Assembly: GCA_022819745.1 (NCBI GenBank)
Contig: JAJEGS010000035.1
Location: forward strand, 268,925 to 332,924
DNA: 64,000 bases
Direction of reading: 5' to 3'
Origin: Candidatus Latescibacterota bacterium
GTDB taxonomy: Bacteria > Latescibacterota > UBA2968 > UBA8231
The position numbers were made by a program, and so were the translations under genes. Below the pieces are notes generated by a model. That model saw nothing but the letters and a program-made list of their open reading frames with translations. It was not told the DNA's origin and did not search any database. Of the stretch, positions 1 through 8,331 are shown one piece after another. The first letter of the stretch is position 1, and each line of letters opens with the position of its first letter.

Positions 1-878
1 TGGAGCGGGTCGCGGTCTGCGGCAGCGACAAGCCGCCGTTTTGCGGCCCCCACAAGCGCTATCCGCAGCCGCCCGGAGCCACTGGGCACGAAGGTATGGG
101 CGTGGTCCAAGCCTGCCCGTCGGGGCGCTATCGGGAGGGGGAACGAGTGCTGTTGTGGGGATTTGATCGTGGACTTTTTCAGGAGTACGTCTTGGCCAAA
201 GACGACGGCGGCTGCATCCGCCTGCCCGGCGACCTGCCCGAGGAAAAGGTGCTGATGAGCCAGCTTTTGGGCACGGTGATCCACAGCTTCTACAAGCTGG
301 GCAACATCATTGACCGCGATGTGGTGGTGATCGGCCAAGGCCCGGTGGGGCTGCTGTTCAATGCGGTGCTGCGCAACCTCGGCGCACGCCGCATCATGGC
401 GATTGATCCGCTGCCCTACCGCTTGGAGGTGGGCCGTCAGATGGGGGCCACGCACGCGATTTGTTCGGCATCCCAAGACCCGGTTGCCGCAGTCGCCGAG
501 ATCACCGGTGGTGCCATGGCCGGTCTCGCAGTCGAGGCCGTGGGTGTCGCCGAGACTCTGGGTCTCGTACCAGACCTCTGTTGTCGCAACGCCGAGGTGA
601 TCTGCTTTGGCGTCCCAGACAAGGCCCACGTCGAAGGCTTGATGACGGTCAGGATGTTGGACCTGTTGCGCCAAGAACTGCGTTTGATTTTCTCGATCGG
701 CCCCAATCCCGAGCGCGACTACCGGCCGGCCCTCGACTGGATCGTCCAAGGGCGCATCGACGTCGCGCCGATCGTCAGCCACGTCTTGCCCTTTGCCGAG
801 ATCCAGCAAGCCTTTGCCATGGCCTTCGACGATCCAGAGCCTCACCGAGCACTGAAGGTCGTGCTCAAGTTTCCCTAA
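1..878 (+). CDS. Zinc-type alcohol dehydrogenase-like oxidoreductase (5' end cut by window)
   Basis: The reading frame is open from base 3 and its true start lies before the window. The visible protein begins in the GroES-like catalytic domain: a C-G-S-D motif (the usual catalytic-zinc cysteine) and a G-H-E motif at about bases 78-92. A Rossmann NAD(P)-binding fold follows, with GQGPVG and the acidic dinucleotide-binding residue in AIDPLPYR. The four-cysteine structural-zinc lobe found in many family members is absent: the chain runs straight from GHEGMGVV to the GERVLLW strand. Such enzymes oxidise sugar alcohols or polyols at the expense of NAD(P)+. The next gene starts 23 nt downstream on the same strand, so the two probably form one catabolic operon. 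The substrate cannot be told from sequence. The ATG at 96 is internal and is not the start. Confidence 0.85.
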   Translation, partial: ERVAVCGSDKPPFCGPHKRYPQPPGATGHEGMGVVQACPSGRYREGERVLLWGFDRGLFQEYVLAKDDGGCIRLPGDLPEEKVLMSQLLGTVIHSFYKLGNIIDRDVVVIGQGPVGLLFNAVLRNLGARRIMAIDPLPYRLEVGRQMGATHAICSASQDPVAAVAEITGGAMAGLAVEAVGVAETLGLVPDLCCRNAEVICFGVPDKAHVEGLMTVRMLDLLRQELRLIFSIGPNPERDYRPALDWIVQGRIDVAPIVSHVLPFAEIQQAFAMAFDDPEPHRALKVVLKFP

Positions 879-901
879 CGCTGAGCAGAAAGGCATCCAT
901 C

Positions 902-2137
902 ATGCGAGTCACCCAAATCGAAGTCCACGAGATCGCGCTCGCGTACCACGACTGGATCGCCTACCCGCTCAACCACTACTACGGCCCCGCGCGCCGCACG
1001 ATCTACATCGCCCACACCGACGACGGCCGGATTGGCCTCGGCGAGAGCGGGAGCACCGAGCCGCAGGAGACCATCAACCAATACATCGGCAGCAACCCCT
1101 TTGACTGGATCAGCGACGAGACTTCGCTGGGGTTGGGCACGGCCATGTACGACCTGATGGGGCAGGCCGCTGGCATCCCCGTCTACAAGCTGTTCGGCCA
1201 GAAGTATCGGTCGTTTGTGCCCGTGGGAGCTTGGACGGTATCGACCCATCCCAAGCACATGGCCGAGACTGTAACCCGCTACGCGGAGCAGGGCTACACG
1301 TGGCTGAAGTACCACCTCTCGCCCTTTGAAAACGTCTTTGACCAGACAGAGGCCATGCAGGCGGTCGCGCCGCCCGGCTTCAAAATCCACTACGACTTCA
1401 CCATGCACGGCACGGACGACCACATGCCCGAGCTGGTGGAAAAGCTAGCTGAGTATCCGATCGCCGGTTGTTTTGAGGACCCGTTGCCGCCCGGGGATAT
1501 CGAGGGCTATATCGACCTGCGCAAGCGGGCCAAGCGGCCCATTGTCTTGCACCACTTCCCGCTCGGGGCCACCTATGAGGTGTTGATGGAACCGGCCGAT
1601 ATCTACATGCTCGGCCACGCAAAAATCGGCGATGCCATGCGCCGCGCTGGCTTGTTTGCCGCGGCAGGCAAGCCCTTTATGCTGCAAAATGTCGGCGGTG
1701 CCATCACCCGCGCCATGGTCGTGCACATGATGGCCGCCGCGCCCACGGCCACTTTTCACTGCCACAACGATTACGAAGTTTGGCAGAGCGACGTGGTAGC
1801 AGAGCGGTTGGACCCGATCAACGGCTTGGTGCGGGTGCCGGAAAAACCGGGGCTGGGGCTGACTTTGGACCGGGAAAAACTGGAGCGGCTGAAGGCGCTA
1901 GAGTTGCCCGCACAAGACAAGTGGATCATCAAATCGCGCTTCAAAAACGGCACCCGCATGTACAACATCGCCGATCCGGCCCACTCGATTTTCATGGTGC
2001 GGCCCGACCGCAACCGCCTGATGCCCATGAGCTATGCCGCGCCCATTGAGACCGAGTATTGGGACGACGACGGGACGGAGGAGTACCGGGCGATGTTCAG
2101 CAGGATTGAGCGCGAGGGGATCGTACTGGAGCGTTGA
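902..2137 (+). CDS. Enolase-superfamily protein (mandelate racemase/muconate lactonizing enzyme type)
   Basis: A 411-residue protein with the two-domain enolase-superfamily layout: an N-terminal capping domain (MRVTQIEVHEIAL) and a TIM barrel. Family members abstract the alpha proton of a carboxylate with Mg2+, often dehydrating acid sugars. Visible barrel residues are the K-Y-H segment in TWLKYHL, D165 (IHYDF) and E192 (CFEDP), which match the first two metal ligands. At the third ligand position, normally an acidic residue in a G-E/D-N type motif, the sequence reads PIVLHHFPLG (H217-H218), so metal binding or chemistry may differ. The start is the ATG at 902, with AGAAAGG about 8 nt upstream. 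The frame is open further upstream, but only inside the preceding gene. Acid-sugar dehydration is inference from the nearby dehydrogenase and KDPG-type aldolase. Confidence 0.85.
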   Translation: MRVTQIEVHEIALAYHDWIAYPLNHYYGPARRTIYIAHTDDGRIGLGESGSTEPQETINQYIGSNPFDWISDETSLGLGTAMYDLMGQAAGIPVYKLFGQKYRSFVPVGAWTVSTHPKHMAETVTRYAEQGYTWLKYHLSPFENVFDQTEAMQAVAPPGFKIHYDFTMHGTDDHMPELVEKLAEYPIAGCFEDPLPPGDIEGYIDLRKRAKRPIVLHHFPLGATYEVLMEPADIYMLGHAKIGDAMRRAGLFAAAGKPFMLQNVGGAITRAMVVHMMAAAPTATFHCHNDYEVWQSDVVAERLDPINGLVRVPEKPGLGLTLDREKLERLKALELPAQDKWIIKSRFKNGTRMYNIADPAHSIFMVRPDRNRLMPMSYAAPIETEYWDDDGTEEYRAMFSRIEREGIVLER

Positions 2138-2139
2138 AG

Positions 2140-2538
2140 CTATTCCTGTCCCTCGAATTTGAGTGCCGCTGAGTTCATGCAGTAGCGCAGGCCGGTCGGT
2201 TGGGGGCCGTCGGGGAAGACGTGGCCGAGGTGGGCGTCGCACTGGCTGCACAGCACTTCGGTGCGCACCATGCCGTGGCTCGTATCGCGCTCCTCGGCGA
2301 CCTTGTCCGCGGCGATGGGCTGCCAGAAACTGGGCCAACCAGACCGCGAATCGTACTTGGTCTCCGAACTGAACAACTCGCTGCCGCAGCAGACGCAGCG
2401 ATAGATGCCTTGCTCCTTATTGTTGTTGTACTCGCCGGTGAAGGCGCGCTCGGTTCCCTTCTGCCGCGTTACGTGGTACTGCTCTTCGGTGAGTTCCTGC
2501 CGCCACTCAGCCTCGCTTTTGACGATTTTTTTCTCCAT
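2140..2538 (-). CDS. msrB: Peptide-methionine (R)-S-oxide reductase MsrB
   Basis: A 132-residue protein covering a complete MsrB domain. It reduces the R epimer of methionine sulfoxide in proteins, using thioredoxin. Two C-x2-C pairs (C48/C51 and C97/C100) are the structural zinc ligands. The GWPSF loop and the H-x2-H segment (HLGHVF, H103/H106) are present, and C120 in RYCMNS is the catalytic cysteine. There is no signal peptide, so it is cytoplasmic. It is the last gene of a minus-strand run with the flavin reductase (27 nt upstream) and an iron alcohol dehydrogenase, and it ends 2 nt from the stop of the converging enolase-superfamily gene. The start ATG at 2538 is preceded by AGAAAGGAATG. 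Function is assigned with high certainty. Confidence 0.96.
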   Translation of the reverse strand: MEKKIVKSEAEWRQELTEEQYHVTRQKGTERAFTGEYNNNKEQGIYRCVCCGSELFSSETKYDSRSGWPSFWQPIAADKVAEERDTSHGMVRTEVLCSQCDAHLGHVFPDGPQPTGLRYCMNSAALKFEGQE

Positions 2539-2565
2539 TGTAGCATTCCTTTCTCTTGGGTCAGT

Positions 2566-3039
2566 CTAATCGGCCAACTCGGCGTATTGCCCGCCGAAGA
2601 AGATCAGCGGCGCGCCGCTGCCCACCTCGCCGGCGAGGCATTCGCCGATGAACATGTCGTGGTCGCCCGCGGCGGCGACATCCACTAGCTTGCAGTCCAC
2701 ATAGGCCAAGGCGTCGGCCAAAATCGGCGCGCCGGTCTGGGCCACTTTGGTCGCCAGATCCGCAAAGTCCTTGGGGCCGCGCTGGGCAAAGCGCACGGAG
2801 AGGTCCTCCTGCTCCCGCTTGAGGATGTTGATGGCAAAGCCCTTGGCTTTTTGCAACAGGCCGTGCATGGACGCGCTTTTGTCAACCGAGACCACCACCA
2901 GCGGCGGCGACAGGGACAGCGACATGACCGCGTTGGCCGTCATGCCCCAAAGTTGGCCGTCGCAGGAGGTGGTCACCACGGTGACGCCGGTGGCAAAGCG
3001 GCCCATGATTTGCCGCTGAAGCTGAGAGTCAAATGCCAT
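2566..3039 (-). CDS. Flavin reductase-like (FMN-binding split-barrel) protein
   Basis: A 157-residue protein matching the flavin reductase family: RFATGVTVVTT near the N-terminus, GMTANAVMSLSLSPPL (flavin contacts) in the first third, FAINIL in the middle, and a GDHDMFIG segment late in the chain. Members reduce FMN or FAD with NAD(P)H, often to feed a partner monooxygenase, or bind FMN in an oxidoreductase. No partner flavin-dependent monooxygenase is visible in this window. The gene lies 18 nt downstream of the iron alcohol dehydrogenase and 27 nt upstream of msrB, all on minus, so co-transcription is likely. The start ATG at 3039 is preceded by AAAGGGAACG. Confidence 0.88.
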   Translation of the reverse strand: MAFDSQLQRQIMGRFATGVTVVTTSCDGQLWGMTANAVMSLSLSPPLVVVSVDKSASMHGLLQKAKGFAINILKREQEDLSVRFAQRGPKDFADLATKVAQTGAPILADALAYVDCKLVDVAAAGDHDMFIGECLAGEVGSGAPLIFFGGQYAELAD

Positions 3040-3057
3040 TGAGCGTTCCCTTTCACT

Positions 3058-4290
3058 TTAGTTGAGTGCGTTCTGATAGATGCGGACTGCGTCGTCCGCT
3101 TCCACCGCGACCGGATTGGGTTCGAGCAAGCGCTGGACGCTCAGGGCGCTTTCGACCATCTGCGGGATGTCGGCGGCGCTTATCCCAGCCGCGCTCAGCG
3201 AGCCGTAGGGAGTGTGCTGCCGCCGCAGCTCGTCGATCCACTCAGCGGCTAGCTCGATCCCTTCCTCGCGGCTCTTGCCTCCTAGCGCCAGCCCAGCGGC
3301 CCCCGCGGCAAAGTAGTATTTGTCGGCCACGGCCGGGGCGTTGTGCCGCATCACTCCGGGCAAGACGAGGGCCACGGCCGCGCCGTGCGGTACGGGTGCG
3401 CCGCGCTCAAAGGAGACCTTCTCGACCCCGTAGCCGAGTGCGTGGCCGGCCCCGGTGTTGATAGGACTCAACAGGAGTCCGGCGAGAAGGGCACAGCGCG
3501 CCATTTGATAGCGCGCGTCGGGATCGCCGTGGACTACGGCTTGTATGTACGCCGGGCAGCCTGCGGTCAGGGCCGCCCGCGCTACGGCGTCGCCGATGGC
3601 ATTGCTCTTGGTGGAAGCCGTGCATTCGAGGGCGTGCCCGAGGGCATCCAAGCCGGTAATTGCGGTCAATACTGGCGGCAGGTCTTGGTGCAAACGCGGG
3701 TCCACCAGCGCGGCCTTGGGCTGTAAGTAGCTGCTGTACACGGCCTTCTTGCCGGTTGCGTCGGCGATTACTGACACTCGGCTGACCTCGCTGCCCGTGC
3801 CCGCGGTGGTCGGGATGCCGACGAGTGGGGCCAGCGGCGGTTTTGCGTACAGGTCGAAGCCAAAGTAATCGGCCACGGAGCCGCCATTGGCAGCAGTGCA
3901 GAGCGCGGCCTTGGCCGTGTCCATGGTGCTACCCCCGCCCAAGGCAACGGCTACGTCGAAATCCGTGGCTGCCAGCGCGTGAGCGCAGGCATCGACGCTT
4001 TGGACCGAGGGGTTGGGCGCGATCTCGCTGTATGCGCTCACCACGTCTAAGCTGCCGAGGGCTTGGCGGACTAGATCGACGAGTGGGGCGATGCTTGGAT
4101 CGTGGATGAGCAGCACTCGACCCGCGCCGAGGCGGCCGCACTCGTCGGCTAGCTGCGACAGGGCACCCGCCCCGAATACGACCCGCCGGTCGCGGAATTC
4201 GAACATTTCTGCTAGCGCTACGCGCCGACTTTCTGCGGCAAAATAGGCGCTATCCGATAGCAGGTCCTCGTTGATTTGCACACTACCCAT
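3058..4290 (-). CDS. Iron-containing alcohol dehydrogenase (type III ADH family)
   Basis: A 410-residue protein of the dehydroquinate-synthase-like/iron ADH fold. The N-terminal Rossmann-like part has VVFGAGAL and GGGSTMDTAK, and the PTTAGTGSEV segment follows. The C-terminal helical domain carries metal-ligand histidines in GLDALGHALEC and in GAGHALGYG. It oxidises or reduces an alcohol/aldehyde with NAD(P)(H). Maleylacetate reductase or lactaldehyde-type activity are possible alternatives, and nothing here decides between them. The ATG at 4290 is chosen over earlier in-frame codons because AGGAAGG lies 6-7 nt upstream of it. This is the first gene of the minus-strand run with the flavin reductase and msrB, divergent from the PhyH gene across a 106-bp gap. 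Confidence 0.9.
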   Translation of the reverse strand: MGSVQINEDLLSDSAYFAAESRRVALAEMFEFRDRRVVFGAGALSQLADECGRLGAGRVLLIHDPSIAPLVDLVRQALGSLDVVSAYSEIAPNPSVQSVDACAHALAATDFDVAVALGGGSTMDTAKAALCTAANGGSVADYFGFDLYAKPPLAPLVGIPTTAGTGSEVSRVSVIADATGKKAVYSSYLQPKAALVDPRLHQDLPPVLTAITGLDALGHALECTASTKSNAIGDAVARAALTAGCPAYIQAVVHGDPDARYQMARCALLAGLLLSPINTGAGHALGYGVEKVSFERGAPVPHGAAVALVLPGVMRHNAPAVADKYYFAAGAAGLALGGKSREEGIELAAEWIDELRRQHTPYGSLSAAGISAADIPQMVESALSVQRLLEPNPVAVEADDAVRIYQNALN

Positions 4291-4396
4291 TGTGACCTTC
4301 CTCATATGTGTTGACGCGGCGAATCGAGTCTTGTTTCGCGCGGGGGATTTGTGCAATATATACACGGAATCGCAGCACTACAAAAACGGAGCCACC

Positions 4397-5158
4397 ATGA
4401 TGCAAGACGCCACCCAGACCTACGTCGAGCAGGGCTTTCTCACGGGCATCGACCTGTTCAGCGCCAGCGAGATCGATCACTTCCGCGCCTGCTTCGACGA
4501 ATTGGAAGCCCGCGAGGGCCGCGAAAAGTGCCAGATCGGCCTGCAGGCCCGCCACTTAGACGAGAAATTCATCTGGCAGATGGCCACGGACCCGCGCATC
4601 CTCGACGCCATGCAGGAGGTCATGGGCGAGGACATTATGCTGCTATCGACGCATTTTTTCTGCAAATATCCCGACCCAGAGGCCAAGCACTTTGTGGCTT
4701 GGCACCAGGACGTCACCTATTGGGGCTTAGAGCCGCCCGAGGCCCACACCGCTTGGGTGGCTGTGGATGCCAGCGACGTGGAAAACGGCTGTATGCGGGT
4801 CATCCCCGGCTCGCACAAAAACGGCATTGCCACTCACGGCGAGTCGGCCAGAGTCGGCAATCTGCTCAGCATTAATCAGGAGATCCCCGACGAGTTCGTC
4901 GATGACAGCCAAGCTGTCGATCTAGTGCTCGCGCCGGGCCAGATATCCATTCACGACGGCCAGGTATTCCACGCCAGCAATCCCAATACCTCCAATCGCC
5001 GCCGCTGCGGACTGACGCTGCGCTACGTGGCCCCGCACGTTGCGCAGCCCGAGCTCAACTCGCTGGGCAACAAGTATCCGACCACCTTGGTGCGCGGCGA
5101 GGACCGCTACGGCAACTTTCCCGAGCAGCACATACCCTTTGCCTCTGCTTCTCGATAA
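4397..5158 (+). CDS. Phytanoyl-CoA dioxygenase (PhyH) family protein, copy 1
   Basis: A 253-residue double-stranded beta-helix protein of the Fe(II)/2-oxoglutarate dioxygenase PhyH family. The metal-binding H-x-D is in FVAWHQDVTYW. The middle has the family-typical ENGCMRVIPGSHK. The distal histidine is in GQVFHASNPN, followed by NRRRCGLTLRY, whose arginine would bind 2-oxoglutarate. Family members hydroxylate small molecules; the substrate is unknown. The ATG at 4397 fits the family N-terminus, although the preceding GGAGCCACC is a weak ribosome site. The frame is open further upstream, but that part reads across the divergent promoter region. The aldolase gene follows after 35 nt and a second PhyH gene after that, suggesting one catabolic operon. 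Confidence 0.9.
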   Translation: MMQDATQTYVEQGFLTGIDLFSASEIDHFRACFDELEAREGREKCQIGLQARHLDEKFIWQMATDPRILDAMQEVMGEDIMLLSTHFFCKYPDPEAKHFVAWHQDVTYWGLEPPEAHTAWVAVDASDVENGCMRVIPGSHKNGIATHGESARVGNLLSINQEIPDEFVDDSQAVDLVLAPGQISIHDGQVFHASNPNTSNRRRCGLTLRYVAPHVAQPELNSLGNKYPTTLVRGEDRYGNFPEQHIPFASASR

Positions 5159-5193
5159 TTACACAGTACGCCACACCACATAAGGAGTACACA

Positions 5194-5877
5194 ATGGCCC
5201 AGTACGACCGGATGGCCGTCCTCAACGCCATCTACGACACCGGGATCGTCCCGGTCTTTTACAACGCCGACCCAGAAACCACCATCCACATCGTCGAAGC
5301 CTGCGCCCGAGGGGGTGCTCGCTGCGCTGAATTTACCAATCGCGGCGATTTGGCCTACCACGTCTTCACCGAGACGGTGCGCCACGTGATGGCCGAGAAA
5401 ATCGACATCATCATGGGCGTTGGCTCGATCTGCGACGCGCCCACCGCGGCCCTCTACATTGCCAACGGCGCAAACTTCGTCGTCGGCCCCTTGCTCAACG
5501 AGGAAGTCGCCCGCCTGTGCAATCGCCGCAAAATTGCCTATTCGCCCGGCTGCGGCTCGGTCAGTGAGATTGGTCAGGCCGAGGAATTGGGCGTCGAGAT
5601 CGTCAAGGTATTCCCCGGCAGCGAAGTCGGCGGTCCGGCCTTCGTCAAATCCGTGCTTGGCCCTTGTCCGTGGACCCGGATTATGCCCACCGGCGGCGTC
5701 GATGCCACCCGCGAGAGCCTAGAGGCGTGGTTTGAGGCCGGCGTTGCGGCCGTCGGGGCTGGCTCCAAGCTGATCACCAAGGAACTCGTCGCCGCCAAGG
5801 ACTGGGATGGCCTAGAGGCCAAGGTGCGCCAGAGCGTCGATTGGATTCGGGAAATCCGCGCTGAGATGGCGGGCTAG
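5194..5877 (+). CDS. KDPG/KHG-type class I aldolase (Eda family)
   Basis: A 227-residue TIM-barrel protein of the bifunctional 2-dehydro-3-deoxyphosphogluconate / 4-hydroxy-2-oxoglutarate aldolase family. It cleaves 2-keto-3-deoxy acids into pyruvate and an aldehyde. E46 and R50 (CAEFTNRGD) match the catalytic glutamate and substrate arginine. K138 in VKVFPGS is the Schiff-base lysine. MPTGGV and GAGSKLI form the phosphate-binding end. The start ATG has AAGGAG 8 nt upstream. It lies between two PhyH genes on the same strand. With the upstream dehydrogenase and enolase-superfamily genes it suggests an oxidise-dehydrate-cleave route for an acid sugar, which is inference. Confidence 0.92.
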   Translation: MAQYDRMAVLNAIYDTGIVPVFYNADPETTIHIVEACARGGARCAEFTNRGDLAYHVFTETVRHVMAEKIDIIMGVGSICDAPTAALYIANGANFVVGPLLNEEVARLCNRRKIAYSPGCGSVSEIGQAEELGVEIVKVFPGSEVGGPAFVKSVLGPCPWTRIMPTGGVDATRESLEAWFEAGVAAVGAGSKLITKELVAAKDWDGLEAKVRQSVDWIREIRAEMAG

Positions 5878-5900
5878 CCCAGCAGTCTGTTTGCTTAATA

Positions 5901-6698
5901 ATGGCCTTGACGCAAGAACAGAAAAGCCACTTTGAGGAACAGGGCTACCTGCCTTATCACCGAATTCTCTCCGACGACGAATTGCAGGCTCTGCGCCAGC
6001 GCAGCGAGGAAATTGCCCGAGGCCAAGCCGACCATGTGCCGCCGCGCTATGTCCAGTTGGAAGCCGACTTCCGCGAGGAACAGGACGCTGAGGTGGACCG
6101 CCTTGATCAGGTGCGCAAAATGACCCACCTGTGCTATTTCGATCCCCTCTTTGAGGCCGTGGCTCGCAAGGCGGAGATCGTCGATGTCATCGAGGATTTG
6201 CTCGGCCCCAATATCAAGCTCTACTGCGACCAGTTGATGATGAAGGCGCGCTATCACGGCACGGTTACTGACTGGCACCAGGATTCCGTGGCGTGGCCGC
6301 AGTTTGCTCCGCAAGACCACGTCTCCTGCTGGGTCGCCCTCGACGACGCCACCGTGGAAAACGGCTGCATGACTGTGCTGCCGGGCAGCCATAAATGGGG
6401 GCCTATCAATTCGGCGCACAAAGCCCGCTTCTTGGAAAATCCCCTGATCCCCGAGCCTGTACCAGTGGAATTGCCGGCTGGTTCCTGCTTGTTCCACCAC
6501 GGTCTCAACTTCCACCGCACGGGTGCCAATCCCACGCCCAATCGGCGGCGCGGCCTAGCCCTGCACTATCTCCGCTCGGAGACCATGTACCTCGGCGTTG
6601 GAAGCGAGGAACAGCGCCTGATGACTGAGTGCGAAAAGCCACGCGGCGAATTTCGCTTTATGCTGATCAGGGGACGCGAATTTGACGGACGGGTGTAG
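5901..6698 (+). CDS. Phytanoyl-CoA dioxygenase (PhyH) family protein, copy 2
   Basis: A 265-residue PhyH-family Fe(II)/2-oxoglutarate dioxygenase. The metal H-x-D is in TDWHQDSVAWPQ, ENGCMTVLPGSHKWG is in the middle, the distal histidine is in FHRTGANPT, and NRRRGLALHYL carries the 2-oxoglutarate-binding arginine. It is only distantly similar to copy 1 outside these motifs, so the two probably act on different substrates or positions. It begins 23 nt after the aldolase and is the last gene of the run, followed by an AT-rich gap before the ammonium transporter. No convincing Shine-Dalgarno lies before the ATG, so translation may be coupled to the upstream gene. Confidence 0.9.
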   Translation: MALTQEQKSHFEEQGYLPYHRILSDDELQALRQRSEEIARGQADHVPPRYVQLEADFREEQDAEVDRLDQVRKMTHLCYFDPLFEAVARKAEIVDVIEDLLGPNIKLYCDQLMMKARYHGTVTDWHQDSVAWPQFAPQDHVSCWVALDDATVENGCMTVLPGSHKWGPINSAHKARFLENPLIPEPVPVELPAGSCLFHHGLNFHRTGANPTPNRRRGLALHYLRSETMYLGVGSEEQRLMTECEKPRGEFRFMLIRGREFDGRV

Positions 6699-6714
6699 AA
6701 TCTGCTAATCGCAA

Positions 6715-6787
6715 CGATATTCAACGTATTTAACATCCCAAGAGAATTTTGTCGTTTTATTTTTTGCAAAAATCAGCGATATTCAAC
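6715..6787. repeat. 11-bp direct repeat CGATATTCAAC in the gap before amtB
   Basis: CGATATTCAAC occurs at 6715-6725 and again at 6777-6787, 62 bp apart, in an AT-rich intergenic stretch upstream of the promoter proposed for the ammonium transporter. It could be a pair of regulator sites. No known consensus is recognised. Confidence 0.4.
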
Positions 6788-6823
6788 CCCTGTTGTTTGG
6801 TAGATCGGAAAGCAGTGAGGTGA

Positions 6824-6852
6824 TTGCGAGAGGATTGGCGATTGGCTATAGT
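6824..6852 (+). promoter_or_regulatory. Putative sigma70-type promoter of amtB
   Basis: A TTGCGA (-35) at 6824-6829 and TATAGT (-10) at 6847-6852 are separated by 17 bp. Transcription would start near 6860, giving a leader of about 40 nt with a strong AAAGGAGGGAG before the ATG at 6901. No sigma54 -24/-12 pattern was seen here. Confidence 0.4.
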
Positions 6853-6900
6853 ATAAAACCGCTGAAGTAGTATATGATCGATCAAAGGAGGGAGATCGGC

Positions 6901-8286
6901 ATGATTGAAAAGTCGAGTGGCAGTGCATTGCGGGTGGGCGGATTTATTGTAGCCTGCGGCATCCTAATGGGGGCGACCGGGGCCTATGCCGCAAGCGGTG
7001 AAGAATTGCAATTCATTCTCAACACCTTTTCGTTTCTCGTTTGGGGCGTGCTCATAATGTGGATGTGCGCGGGCTTTACCATGCTCGAAGCCGGGTCCGT
7101 GCGCACCAAGAACGCCTCCATGATCTGCCTCAAAAACATCGGGCTTTATTCGATTGCCGGGATCACGTATTACTTGGTTGGCTACAACCTCATGTACGTC
7201 GATGTGCAGGAAGGCTGGATCGGCACGCTCAAGTTTTTATATGGGCCTTCGGACAATGAGCTCAAGCTGTTGTCCGGTCAGGCCGCGGCCGCAGCAGACG
7301 TGACAAAGGCCGGCCATGCCACTATGTCGGACTGGTTTTTCCAGATGGTCTTTGTGGCCACGACTGCTTCTATTGTATCGGGCACGCTGGCCGAGCGGGT
7401 GAAGCTGTGGGCGTTTCTTGCTTTTACGGTCGTGTTGACGGTAATTATCTATCCCATTGTCGGGGCTTGGACTTGGGGCGGTGGCTGGCTGAGTGCAATG
7501 GGGTTTCAAGATTTCGCCGGCTCTACCATCGTGCATTCGACCGGAGGTTGGGCTGCGCTCGCTGGCGCACTCGTCGTCGGAGCGCGATACGGAAAATTTC
7601 GCGCCGACGGCAGCGTCAAGGCCACGGCACCTTCCAACATCCCAGCCGTGACCTTGGGCGTCTTCATTTTGTGGCTCGGGTGGTTCGGCTTCAACGGCGG
7701 CTCTCAGCTCGCGCTGTCGAGCGCGCTTGATGCCGTCGCCATGAGCAATGTGCTCGTGAATACTAACCTTGCGGCAGCAGCCGGCGTCGTGGCTGCTCTC
7801 ATCGTATCGCGGCCGATTTTAGGACGTATCGATCTGCTCGGCGTCCTCAACGGTGCGCTCGCCGGACTCGTTTCCATTACGGCCGGGCCAGATATCGTCG
7901 ATCACCACTGGGCGCTCATAATTGGTGCTATAGGCGGCGCGTTGTGCGTCGGCGCGATGAGGTTGTTGGAGGTCGTCAAGCTAGACGACGTTGTCGGTGC
8001 GATTCCGGCCCACTTGTTCGCCGGTGTTTGGGGGACCTTGGCGGTCTGCATTGCAGCCGGTGGCAACTTCGGCGTCCAGCTCATTGGGGTGTTGGCGGTG
8101 GGCGCGTTCGCGTTTGCGTCTTCGTGGCTCGCGTGGTTTGTTCTAGACAAGACAATGGGGGTGCGGGTGTCGCAAATCGTTGAAGAACTCGGCCAGGATA
8201 CCGCAGAACTCGGAATCGAAGCGTATCCTGAGTTTGTACTCATGCCCGATCAGGATGACGTTGACCAAATTCGGAACAATTCTTAA
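6901..8286 (+). CDS. amtB: Ammonium transporter (Amt/MEP/Rh family)
   Basis: A 461-residue membrane protein with a signal-like N-terminus ending GAYAASG, followed by about eleven hydrophobic helices. It conducts ammonium across the inner membrane. Diagnostic features are AGFTMLEAGSVRTKNA in the first third, the pore histidines in STIVHSTGG and IPAHLFAGVWG (the twin-His pair), and SGTLAERVKLWAF. The ATG at 6901 is preferred to the ATG at 6874 because a near-perfect AAAGGAGGGAG ends 8 nt upstream and the family N-terminus fits. No glnK/PII gene follows. Instead a STAS-domain gene begins 45 nt downstream, with no terminator between them, so the two are probably co-transcribed. Confidence 0.95.
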   Translation: MIEKSSGSALRVGGFIVACGILMGATGAYAASGEELQFILNTFSFLVWGVLIMWMCAGFTMLEAGSVRTKNASMICLKNIGLYSIAGITYYLVGYNLMYVDVQEGWIGTLKFLYGPSDNELKLLSGQAAAAADVTKAGHATMSDWFFQMVFVATTASIVSGTLAERVKLWAFLAFTVVLTVIIYPIVGAWTWGGGWLSAMGFQDFAGSTIVHSTGGWAALAGALVVGARYGKFRADGSVKATAPSNIPAVTLGVFILWLGWFGFNGGSQLALSSALDAVAMSNVLVNTNLAAAAGVVAALIVSRPILGRIDLLGVLNGALAGLVSITAGPDIVDHHWALIIGAIGGALCVGAMRLLEVVKLDDVVGAIPAHLFAGVWGTLAVCIAAGGNFGVQLIGVLAVGAFAFASSWLAWFVLDKTMGVRVSQIVEELGQDTAELGIEAYPEFVLMPDQDDVDQIRNNS

Positions 8287-8331
8287 ATCAGATAAAAACG
8301 GTGCATACCATTTAGAAAGGCAGGAGATCAA

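Noticed and set aside
461..901. 440-bp upstream extension of the enolase-superfamily frame
   Set aside because: It overlaps the dehydrogenase gene in another frame; the protein family begins at the ATG at 902, which has a ribosome site.
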